Shown here one piece after another: positions 12,876 through 20,014 of a stretch of DNA of 64,000 nucleotides; position 1 is the stretch's first letter, and each line of letters opens with the position of its first letter. The notes below the pieces were generated by a model. It saw only the letters and a program-made list of their open reading frames with translations. It was not told the origin of the DNA and ran no database searches. Source of the stretch: Burkholderiales bacterium. Its GTDB lineage: Bacteria > Pseudomonadota > Gammaproteobacteria > Burkholderiales > Burkholderiaceae_C. Where the stretch lies: positions 1 to 64,000 of the forward strand of contig JAEKLF010000045.1 in NCBI GenBank assembly GCA_019509985.1, in the 5' to 3' direction. Made by a program: the position numbers and the translations under genes.

Positions 12876-14138
12876 TCAAGCGGATCGCTCCCAGGCGACG
12901 GCGAAAAAGCCATCGGTCGCATGCCGATGCGGCCACAGGCGCAACGCACCGGCTTGGGTCAGTTCAGCGGCCCGCTCGACCTGGGCCTTGGCCAGCGCTT
13001 CGCCGGCGTCCAGGGGTCTGAAGTCGGGGTGAGCGGCAGCGAATTCGGCCGCAATGACCTCGTTCTCGGCATCCAGCAGGCTGCAGGTGGCGTAAACCAG
13101 GCGACCGCCGGGTTTCACCAGGCGAGCCGCGCTGCCCAGAATCGCGCGCTGCTTGTCCTGCAGTTCCGTCACGGCCTGGGGCGACTGGCGCCATTTCAGG
13201 TCCGGGTTGCGGCGCAAGGTTCCCAGGCCTGAGCAAGGCGCGTCGACCAGCACGCGGTCGATCTTGCCGGCCAGGCGCTTGATGCGCTCGTCCCGTTCGT
13301 GGGCGATCTGGGCCGGGTAGACGTTGGACAGGCCGCTGCGTGCCAGCCGCGGCTTCAGCGCATCCAGGCGGTGGCCGGACACGTCGAAGGCGTAGAGCCG
13401 GCCGGTGTTGCGCATCGCGGCGCCCAGCGCCAGCGTCTTCCCGCCGGCGCCGGCGCAGAAGTCCACGACCATTTCGCCGCGCTTCGGCCCGAGCAGCAGA
13501 GCCAGCAGCTGGCTGCCCTCGTCCTGCACCTCCACGCCGCCGCTCGTGAACAGCTCCATCTTGTTCAGCGCCGGCTTGCCGTCAATGCGCAGGCCCAGCG
13601 GTGAATAGGGCGTGGGCATCGCGTCAACGCCGGCGGTCTTCAGCTGCGCTTGAGCTTCCTCGCGCTTGAGCTTGAGTGCATTGACGCGCAAGTCCAGGGG
13701 CGCAGGCTCGTTCAGCGCGCTGGCGAGCTTCCAGAACTCCTCGTCACCCAGGCGCGCCAGCAGTGGCTCGGCCAGCCAGTCAGGCATGTTGTGGCGCAGC
13801 TTGGGCGCGAGACTCGCTGGATCGATCGCCTGCACCTGCGCCAGCCATTGCTGTTCGACCGGGCTCAGCGCGCCACGCAGGAAAGTGTCGCTGCCGCGCC
13901 AGGCGAGGATGGCCAAGCGCCGCGGCATCGGGCCGCTGCCCGACTGCGCCAGGTTCTGGAACTTCAGCCGCTCGCGCAGTAGCGCATAAACGGTTTCGGC
14001 CAGGCTCGCGCGTTCGCGCTGGCCAAGGTTCTTGTGTTGACGGAAGAAGGCCGAGACGGTGGCGTCGGCCGGCGCGTCGAGCTTGTTGACGGCGGCGATC
14101 AGCTCGGCGCACAGCTCCAGCAGGGCATTAGGATGCAT
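12876..14138 (-). CDS. RsmB/NOP-family rRNA (cytosine-5) methyltransferase
   Basis: 420-residue SAM-dependent RNA m5C methyltransferase. The C-terminal Rossmann domain shows the SAM loop DFCAGAGGKTL, the motif IV DAPCSGLGTLRRNPDLKW with the conserved PC cysteine, and the motif VI YATCSLL with the catalytic TC cysteine. The N-terminal portion (1-150) is helical but not clearly NusB-like, so it may be an RsmB paralogue rather than Sun itself. The likely substrate is 16S rRNA. It is divergent from the DUF1345 gene with a 35-base gap. Confidence 0.88.
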   Translation of the reverse strand: MHPNALLELCAELIAAVNKLDAPADATVSAFFRQHKNLGQRERASLAETVYALLRERLKFQNLAQSGSGPMPRRLAILAWRGSDTFLRGALSPVEQQWLAQVQAIDPASLAPKLRHNMPDWLAEPLLARLGDEEFWKLASALNEPAPLDLRVNALKLKREEAQAQLKTAGVDAMPTPYSPLGLRIDGKPALNKMELFTSGGVEVQDEGSQLLALLLGPKRGEMVVDFCAGAGGKTLALGAAMRNTGRLYAFDVSGHRLDALKPRLARSGLSNVYPAQIAHERDERIKRLAGKIDRVLVDAPCSGLGTLRRNPDLKWRQSPQAVTELQDKQRAILGSAARLVKPGGRLVYATCSLLDAENEVIAAEFAAAHPDFRPLDAGEALAKAQVERAAELTQAGALRLWPHRHATDGFFAVAWERSA

Positions 14139-14173
14139 CGCCGCATTATCCCAAGCCCCCTCGCCCGCCCTGC

Positions 14174-14827
14174 ATGAATCTCTGGACCCAGCTGCGCCTT
14201 CGCCCCCGGCTGCTGTTCGCCACCCTTTGTGGTGGCGCGTTTATCGCGCTGGGCCCGAACACGCTACCTCTAACAACGAGGCTGCTGCTTGGGTGGGACA
14301 TCACTCTATGGATCTATCTGCCACTGGCGCTGTGGATGATGCTGGGCCGTGCCGGTTCGGTGAACGTGCAGGAGCGCGCCAACCGGCTGACCGAGGGCCT
14401 GCCCGTGATGCTGCTGCTGGCCGTCACGGGCGCACTGGCCAGCTTTGGGGCGATCGCGCTGGAGTTGGCGTCTGCGCGGGAAGCGCATGCGGCCAGCGCA
14501 CCGGCGCTGGCCTTCGCCGTTGCCACGGTCTGCAGCTCCTGGCTGCTGCTGCCGGTGGAATTTGGCATCGCCTATGCCAGTCTTTATCACGGCGATGGCA
14601 AAGCTTCCCATGGGCTGGAGTTTCCCGGCGACGGCGAAGGGCCGCCGGACTACGGCGACTTCCTGTACTTCTCGATCACCGTGGCCGCGACGTCCCAGAC
14701 CTCCGACGTCTGCGTCAGCTCGCGCGCGATGCGCCGCCTCGTGCTGGCTCAGTCGCTGCTCGCCTTCGTCTTCAACACCGGCGTGCTGGCCCTGGCCATC
14801 AACATCCTGGCCGGGTTGATCAGCTGA
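14174..14827 (+). CDS. DUF1345 family membrane protein
   Basis: 217-residue inner-membrane protein with four or five hydrophobic segments. It matches DUF1345 by length, topology and the central GPPDYGDFLYFSITVAATSQTSDV stretch, which carries the family's YFS...TSQTSD signature (reminiscent of an ion-channel pore loop). ATG 14174 follows the divergent rRNA methyltransferase gene closely. The function of the family is not established. Confidence 0.82.
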   Translation: MNLWTQLRLRPRLLFATLCGGAFIALGPNTLPLTTRLLLGWDITLWIYLPLALWMMLGRAGSVNVQERANRLTEGLPVMLLLAVTGALASFGAIALELASAREAHAASAPALAFAVATVCSSWLLLPVEFGIAYASLYHGDGKASHGLEFPGDGEGPPDYGDFLYFSITVAATSQTSDVCVSSRAMRRLVLAQSLLAFVFNTGVLALAINILAGLIS

Positions 14828-14836
14828 AGTGATTGA

Positions 14837-14902
14837 GCCCCTCGCCCGGTCCTGCCGCGCTGAACGCGGGCAAGCCCGGTCGGTCCCCTCGGGGACGGTA
14901 AT
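14837..14902. repeat. Dispersed intergenic two-hairpin repeat, copy B
   Basis: The same arrangement as copy A at 3141-3212: CCCTCGCCC, a hairpin CCGCG-CTGAA-CGCGG, the spacer GGCAAG-C-GGTCGGTCCC, and a second hairpin GTCCCC/GGGGAC. The stem of hairpin 1 differs from copy A on both sides in a compensating way, which supports conservation of the structure. The remaining bases to the purN end (15008) are GC-rich, with no gene seen. Confidence 0.55.
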
Positions 14903-15008
14903 GCTTGCGGCATTCGAGCCGCAAGCACATCGCCTGCGGGCCGGCTCGAGAGCGGCCCAGCGCTCGGCCCACAAGCTTCGCGCGGGCGCATGGCTGCACG
15001 CGCGGCTT

Positions 15009-15641
15009 CTAGCTAAGCAAAAGATGCTGCGCCGCGCCGTCGCGGTGGTTGACCCGCTCGCCATCCCACACCAGCACCCCTTCCACGAACCAGCGCACGG
15101 CCTGCGGATAGATGCGGTGCTCGGCCGTCAGCACGCGGGTGGACAGCGCCTTGGCGTCGTCGCCCGCCAGTACCGGCACCGCCGCCTGGATGACGATGGC
15201 GCCGTGGTCCAGCTCGGCGGTCACGAAATGCACCGTCGCGCCGGCCAGCTTGCAGCCCATTTCCAGCGCCCGCTCGTGCGTGTGCAGGCCCGTGAACGCC
15301 GGCAATAGCGAGGGGTGGATGTTGAACATGCGGCGCGCATAGCGGGCCGTGAAGCCGGGCGTCAGGATGCGCATGAAGCCGGCCAGGACGACCAGGTCGG
15401 GCGTGAAGCCATCAATGACCCGCGCCAGCTCGGCGTCGAAATCCTCACGGCTGGCGAAGGCCTTGTGGTCGACGACGGCGGTGGCGATGCCGCGCCCGGC
15501 CGCGAAGACGAGGCCGCCCGCATCGGGCCGATTGCTGATGACCGCGGCCACCTGCGCCGGCCAGCCTTCGGCTGCGCAGGCCTTGACGATGGCCTCCATG
15601 TTGGAGCCCCGCCCCGAAATCAGAATCACCAGCCTTTTCAT
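15009..15641 (-). CDS. purN: Phosphoribosylglycinamide formyltransferase (GART)
   Basis: 210-residue enzyme of purine synthesis that transfers a formyl group from 10-formyl-THF to GAR. It shows the N-terminal LISGRGSNMEAI phosphate loop, the catalytic NIHPSLLPAFTGLHTHERAL region (Asn and His) and the conserved Asp in VTAELDHG. ATG 15641 is preferred to an in-frame start 24 bases upstream because the protein family begins at MKRLVILISGRGSN. It is a single gene, convergent with the DUF1345 gene. Confidence 0.95.
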   Translation of the reverse strand: MKRLVILISGRGSNMEAIVKACAAEGWPAQVAAVISNRPDAGGLVFAAGRGIATAVVDHKAFASREDFDAELARVIDGFTPDLVVLAGFMRILTPGFTARYARRMFNIHPSLLPAFTGLHTHERALEMGCKLAGATVHFVTAELDHGAIVIQAAVPVLAGDDAKALSTRVLTAEHRIYPQAVRWFVEGVLVWDGERVNHRDGAAQHLLLS

Positions 15642-15712
15642 GGGCGGGCAGTGTAGGGCTGTCATCCGGGTCCGCCGGCATCGGAGCGGCCTTGAACGAC
15701 AATCCGCCCCCC

Positions 15713-16714
15713 ATGTCGATCCCCTCCCCCAACCGCCTGCGCGTGCTCTCCGGCATGCGCCCGACCGGCGCCCTGCACCTCGGCCACTTCCATGGCGCCA
15801 TCAAGAACTGGGTGCGGCTGCAGGACAGCCACGACTGCTTCTTCTTCGTCGCCGACTGGCATGCGCTGACGACCTCGCACCCCGACCGCGATACGCTGAG
15901 CCGCCATGTCTACGAGATGGTCACCGACTGGCTGGCCGCCGGCATAGCCCCCGAGCGCTGCACCCTCTTCCTGCAGAGCCGCATGCCTGAGCACGCCGAG
16001 CTGTTCACGCTGCTGGCGATGTGCACGCCGTCGAGCTGGCTCGCTCGCATGCCCAGCTACAAGGACCAGGTCGCGGCCGACCCCGAGCTGGCCACCTACG
16101 GCTTTCTCGGCTACCCGCTGCTGCAGGCGGCCGACATCCTGCTCTACAAGCCGGCCGGCGTGCCGGTCGGCGAGGACCAGGCCGCCCACGTCGAGGTGAC
16201 CCGCGAGGTCGCGCGCCGCTTCAACCGCCTCTATGCCGCCGAAGCGCCGATCTTTGTCGAACCCCAGGCGCTGCTGACCGAGACGGCTCGCGTGCCGGGG
16301 CTGGACGGCCAGAAGATGAGCAAGAGCCTGGACAACGCGATCGCAATGCGCGACGCACCCGAGGTCACGGCCGCCAAGATCCGCACGATGCCGACCGACC
16401 CACAGCGCGTGCGCCGCACGGACGCCGGCGACCCGGCGCGCTGCCCCGTCTGGCCGCTGCACCAGATCTACACCGACGAAACCACGCGTGCTGCCTGCGA
16501 CGCCGGCTGCCGCACGGCCGGCATCGGCTGCCTGGACTGCAAGCAGCCTTTGATCGAGGCCATCCAGAAGGAACAGGCTCCCTGGCGCGAGCGCGCTGCG
16601 GCGCTGGACCCGCAGCAGGTGCAGTGGACGCTGGAGGTCGGCACCGAGCGCGCGCGCGCCGTCGCGCGCAAGACCTTGCGCGAGGTGCGCGCAGCGATGG
16701 GGCTGGTGGCTTGA
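15713..16714 (+). CDS. trpS: Tryptophan--tRNA ligase
   Basis: Class Ic aminoacyl-tRNA synthetase of 333 residues. HIGH-type motif HLGH lies in PTGALHLGHFHGAIKNW, and the KMSKS loop is intact in GLDGQKMSKSLDNA. ATG 15713 is chosen over an upstream TTG. The anticodon-binding domain contains cysteines spaced C-x21-C-x6-C-x2-C (16442-16540), close to the four-cysteine [4Fe-4S] site described in Thermotoga maritima TrpRS. The downstream gene starts about 100 bases later across a repeat relic. Confidence 0.95.
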   Translation: MSIPSPNRLRVLSGMRPTGALHLGHFHGAIKNWVRLQDSHDCFFFVADWHALTTSHPDRDTLSRHVYEMVTDWLAAGIAPERCTLFLQSRMPEHAELFTLLAMCTPSSWLARMPSYKDQVAADPELATYGFLGYPLLQAADILLYKPAGVPVGEDQAAHVEVTREVARRFNRLYAAEAPIFVEPQALLTETARVPGLDGQKMSKSLDNAIAMRDAPEVTAAKIRTMPTDPQRVRRTDAGDPARCPVWPLHQIYTDETTRAACDAGCRTAGIGCLDCKQPLIEAIQKEQAPWRERAAALDPQQVQWTLEVGTERARAVARKTLREVRAAMGLVA

Positions 16715-16734
16715 GCGGGGACGAGCGCAGGGGC

Positions 16735-16800
16735 GCCCCAGGCCGGCCCGACATCCCCTCGGGGGATCGACAGGCCTACCCGCCTGGCGAGGGGTCCAAG
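16735..16800 (-). repeat. Partial inverted copy C of the intergenic repeat
   Basis: On the minus strand it reads GGACCCCTCGCC...CCTGTCGATCCCCCGAGGGGAT and then GGCCGGCC. This matches the outer parts of copies A and B, with the YCCCC/GGGGR second hairpin kept and the first hairpin shortened. Confidence 0.45.
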
Positions 16801-16812
16801 TCTCTCATCCAC

Positions 16813-17202
16813 GTGACGGACCTCGAAGCCGCCATCAACTGGTGGCGCGAGCGCGTCCCATCGCCGGACGGCGTCAGCGCCGCGCCCGAGGTGCGTGCCT
16901 TGGCCGAGGCCTACGCGCTGCTCGCGTGGAGCCGTGCCACCGAACTCGACATGGCCACGCTCAAGCCCGAGGCGCTGGACGCCTGGCTGGCCTGGTACGC
17001 GACGACGCCCGACTCGCCCTGCATCGCCATCTGCTCCACCGCCCAGGGCGACCCGGTCTGCAAGGGCTGCGGCCGCACGTTCGACGAAGTGCAGCAATGG
17101 CCGGCGCTCGATCCGTTCGAGAAGCGCGTCGTCTGGCATCGCATCACCCATGAAGCCACGGCCTGGCGCTTCAATCGCTATGCGGAGCGCGCGCCTCGAT
17201 GA
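16813..17202 (+). CDS. DUF3717/DUF1289 domain protein
   Basis: About 129 residues from GTG 16813. The N-terminus (VTDLEAAINWWRERVP) is the DUF3717 motif and the C-terminal half (SPCIAICSTAQGDPVCKGCGRTFDEVQQW) is DUF1289, a small putative zinc-binding domain with four cysteines. No ATG is available. A TTG at 16711 overlaps the trpS stop but would require translating the intergenic repeat, so GTG is preferred. The start is the weakest part of this call. It overlaps the MATE gene by ATGA at 17199-17202, indicating a coupled pair. Function is unknown. Confidence 0.72.
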   Translation: MTDLEAAINWWRERVPSPDGVSAAPEVRALAEAYALLAWSRATELDMATLKPEALDAWLAWYATTPDSPCIAICSTAQGDPVCKGCGRTFDEVQQWPALDPFEKRVVWHRITHEATAWRFNRYAERAPR

Positions 17203-18542
17203 CGCGGATCCGTTTCGTCGATAGCGTCCGTCGGCTCGTGCCGCTGGCCTGGCCGGTGCTCGTCGGCCAGCTCGCCGTGATGATGTTCAGCACGGTGGAC
17301 ACGCTGATGATGGGCCGTGTCGGTCCGCAGGACCTGGCCGCACTCGCGGTAGGCTCGGCGGCCTACGTGTCCATCTTTGTCGGCCTGATGGGCGTCGTGC
17401 TGGCCGTCGGCCCCATCGCCGGCCGCCAGTTCGGTGCCGACGACCTGCCCGGCTCCGGCCGCAGCTTCGTGCAGGCGCAGTGGCTGGCGCTGCTGCTGTG
17501 CGTGCCGGGCAGCCTGGCGCTGTGGTTCCCCGACCCCTTCATCGCGCTGGCCCAGCTCGACGCGACCCAGGCCGACAAGGTGCGCGCCTACACGCGGCCC
17601 GAGGCCTTCGCCTTGCCGGCGGCCCTGCTGTTCGCCGCCTTCCGCGGCTTCTCGACGTCGGTGAGCCGGCCCAAGGCCGTCATGGCCATGCAACTGACCG
17701 GCCTCGCGGCCAAGGTGCCGCTGAACGCGCTGCTCGTGTTCGGCTGGGGCCCCGTCCCGGCCATGGGCGTGGGCGGCTGCGGCTGGGCCACGGCCATCGC
17801 GATGACGGCCCAGGCCCTTGCCGCCCAGGCGCTGCTCAGGCGCGACGGCTTCTACCGGCCCTTCAGCATCCCGCCGCTGTGGCAGACGCGGCCGCACTGG
17901 CGTGAGCTGTGGGGCCTGGTGCGCCTGGGCCTGCCGATGGGCGGCTCCATCCTCGTCGAGGTGACGGGCTTCACCTTCATGGCCTTCTTCGTTGCGCGGC
18001 TGGGTGCGACGCCGGTGGCCGGTCACCAGATCGCCGTGAACCTCGTCGCGATGATGTTCATGATCGCGCTGGCGCTGGCCACCGCGGCTGGCACGCTGGT
18101 GGCCCAGCACCTGGGTGCGCAGCAACGGCGGGAGGCGCGCATCGTCGGCCGGCATGCGATGGTGTTGGCGGCACTGGTGGCGGCCAGCGTCGGTGCCATC
18201 GTGGCCCTGGCGCGCGAACAGATCGTGGCGCTCTACACGTCCAACTCGGCGGCAGCCGCGGCGGCATTGCCGCTGCTGGTGTGGGTGTGGTTCTTCCACC
18301 TCGGCGACGCGCTGCAGACCGTCGCGGCCTATGTGCTGCGCGCCTACCAGGTCGCGACGCTGCCGATGGTCATCTACGTCGTCGCACTGTGGGGCCTGGG
18401 TATTGGCGGCGGCTACTTCCTCGCGTTTGGCGCGAACGGCGCCGGCGCGGTGGGCTTCTGGCAGGCCGCCACGGCCGGGCTGATCGCCGCGGCGCTGCTG
18501 CTCGGCCTTCTGCTCAAGCGCGTCTTCGACGAGAACCGCTAG
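17199..18542 (+). CDS. MATE family multidrug efflux transporter
   Basis: 447-residue, 12-TM inner-membrane antiporter of the NorM type. The N-terminal half has VLVGQLAVMMFSTVDTLMMGRVG, a typical MATE signature, and the second half repeats the fold (GLPMGGSILVEVTGFTFMAFF). It likely exports cationic drugs using Na+ or H+. It is coupled to the upstream DUF1289 gene by ATGA. Its TAG stop (18540-18542) lies two bases from the left junction of the IS110 element, so the element did not disrupt it. Confidence 0.93.
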   Translation: MTRIRFVDSVRRLVPLAWPVLVGQLAVMMFSTVDTLMMGRVGPQDLAALAVGSAAYVSIFVGLMGVVLAVGPIAGRQFGADDLPGSGRSFVQAQWLALLLCVPGSLALWFPDPFIALAQLDATQADKVRAYTRPEAFALPAALLFAAFRGFSTSVSRPKAVMAMQLTGLAAKVPLNALLVFGWGPVPAMGVGGCGWATAIAMTAQALAAQALLRRDGFYRPFSIPPLWQTRPHWRELWGLVRLGLPMGGSILVEVTGFTFMAFFVARLGATPVAGHQIAVNLVAMMFMIALALATAAGTLVAQHLGAQQRREARIVGRHAMVLAALVAASVGAIVALAREQIVALYTSNSAAAAAALPLLVWVWFFHLGDALQTVAAYVLRAYQVATLPMVIYVVALWGLGIGGGYFLAFGANGAGAVGFWQAATAGLIAAALLLGLLLKRVFDENR

Positions 18543-18570
18543 ACATCATGGCTGCCGGCCCAGCGTAAGA

Positions 18571-18660
18571 GGCTCGTCTCCAGTAACGTGGATTGCGCAC
18601 CGAGGTGTGCCGAGCCACATGCGTCTGGACGGGCCAGGCGCAACAGCAAGGAGACGAGCC
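18571..18660 (+). promoter_or_regulatory. Inverted repeat masking the transposase ribosome-binding site
   Basis: A perfect 11-base inverted repeat: GGCTCGTCTCC (18571-18581) and GGAGACGAGCC (18650-18660). The right arm contains the AAGGAG Shine-Dalgarno and ends at the base before the transposase ATG. A transcript entering from the MATE side would fold this arm and hide the ribosome-binding site; one starting inside the loop would not. Known analogues in IS10/IS50 protect against read-through. Confidence 0.55.
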
Positions 18661-19770
18661 ATGGATGAGCGTATCAAGTTCTTCGTCGGTCTTGATGTCC
18701 ACAAGGACACCATCAGCATTGCAGCCTGTGACGGCAGCCCAGAGCCGGCGCGCTTCGTGGGCACGGTGAGTTCGGACGTCCGGCAGGTGTTCAAGGCACT
18801 GGCCAAGGCCGGGGAGCCGAGTGAAGTCCATGTCGTCTACGAGGCCGGCCCGACCGGCTACGGGCTGTATCGCGAGCTTTGCAAGCGGGGCTATCGCTGC
18901 GAGATCGTGGCGCCTTCGCTGATCCCGCGGCGACCTGGCGACCGGATCAAGAACGACCGGAGGGACTGCGCCAGGCTGGCAGAGCTGGCGCGTGCTGGCG
19001 AGCTCAAGGCGATCTGGGTGCCCGACGAAGAGCACGAGTCGGTGCGCGATCTTTGCCGGGCACGAGAGGATGCGGTCAATGCGAGGCTCAAGGCGCGCCA
19101 GCACTTAAAGGCCTTCCTGCTGCGGCACGATCGGCGCTACCCGGGCAAGACGTCTTGGCACAAGAGCCACGCGACCTGGATCGCTGAGCAGCGCTTTGAT
19201 CATGCAGGCGAGCGCGTCGCGCTGGCGGAGTACCAGCTTGCCGTGCAGGCCGCCGAACAACGCGTTGAACGGCTCACCGCTGCGCTCACCGAGACGATCA
19301 AAGGGTGGCGCTTCGAGTCCGTTGTTGCGGCGTTGCGCGGCCTGCGGGGTATTGACGTCGTCAGTGCCATCGGGCTCGTTGCCGAGATTGGCGACATCCA
19401 TCGCTTCGGCTCGCCGCGCGGCTTGATGGGCTACCTCGGCCTGGTGCCGTCTGAGCATTCCAGTGGCAACAGCGTACGACGCGGCTCGATCACCAAGACC
19501 GGCAACGCCCACGCCAGGCGACTACTCACGGAAGCGGCTTGGAACTACCGGTTCCCCGCCCGAATGAGTGCTGCACTCCGAGCGCGCAACGAGGCGTTGC
19601 CGCAGACAGTGCAAGACCACGCCTGGAAGGCACAGCTGCGCTTGAGCAAACGCTTCTCGCAGCTGTCTTCACGAGGCGTCCAGCACAACAAGGTCTGCGT
19701 CGCCGTGGCCCGAGAACTCGCCGGCTTCGTATGGGCGATCGCTCGCCAAGCCACGCCCACATTGAACTGA
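18661..19770 (+). CDS. IS110-family transposase/recombinase
   Basis: 369 residues. The N-terminal DEDD (RuvC-like) domain begins FVGLDVHKDTI with the first catalytic Asp, followed by DRRDCARLAELARAGEL, which carries further acidic residues. A coiled-coil linker leads to the C-terminal transposase-20 domain with GYLGLVPSEHSSGNS and RRGSITKTGNAHARRLL, the region that holds the catalytic serine in the family. The frame is intact. ATG 18661 follows AAGGAGACGAGCC. The protein is expected to cut and recombine DNA guided by a structured RNA encoded in the same element. Confidence 0.93.
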   Translation: MDERIKFFVGLDVHKDTISIAACDGSPEPARFVGTVSSDVRQVFKALAKAGEPSEVHVVYEAGPTGYGLYRELCKRGYRCEIVAPSLIPRRPGDRIKNDRRDCARLAELARAGELKAIWVPDEEHESVRDLCRAREDAVNARLKARQHLKAFLLRHDRRYPGKTSWHKSHATWIAEQRFDHAGERVALAEYQLAVQAAEQRVERLTAALTETIKGWRFESVVAALRGLRGIDVVSAIGLVAEIGDIHRFGSPRGLMGYLGLVPSEHSSGNSVRRGSITKTGNAHARRLLTEAAWNYRFPARMSAALRARNEALPQTVQDHAWKAQLRLSKRFSQLSSRGVQHNKVCVAVARELAGFVWAIARQATPTLN

Positions 19771-20005
19771 ACGAACGCGAGCGGCCTGCGGCGATGCGGG
19801 GCAGCTTCACGATTGGAAGAACCCTCAAAAGCGCTATAACGGAAGGCCTTCGGCAACCCGCGACGCTAGACAGAGGTAGCTTCCACGACGGATAGATGTA
19901 GAGCGGTAACCAACCCGCGGATATCAGTCTGATCCATCGTCGCAGCAGACTTTGCGCCGCATCGCCTCAGGCCGCTTGCGTTCGGAATTCAGATGTTTGA
20001 CAAGA
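19771..20005 (+). ncRNA. Candidate bridge RNA region in the IS110 right non-coding end
   Basis: About 235 bases between the transposase stop and the right inverted repeat, with no credible reading frame. It contains small stems such as AGTCTG (19926-19931) / CAGACT (19946-19951) and the GAAGGCCTTC palindrome near 19841. IS1111-type elements are known to encode their bridge RNA downstream of the recombinase. Exact ends, loops and guide segments cannot be assigned by eye. Confidence 0.35.
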
Positions 20006-20014
20006 GCAGCCATA

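Noticed and set aside
16711..16812. TTG start for the DUF3717/DUF1289 gene overlapping the trpS stop
   Set aside because: It would make the protein begin with a translated intergenic repeat (copy C). The DUF3717 motif begins just before GTG 16813.
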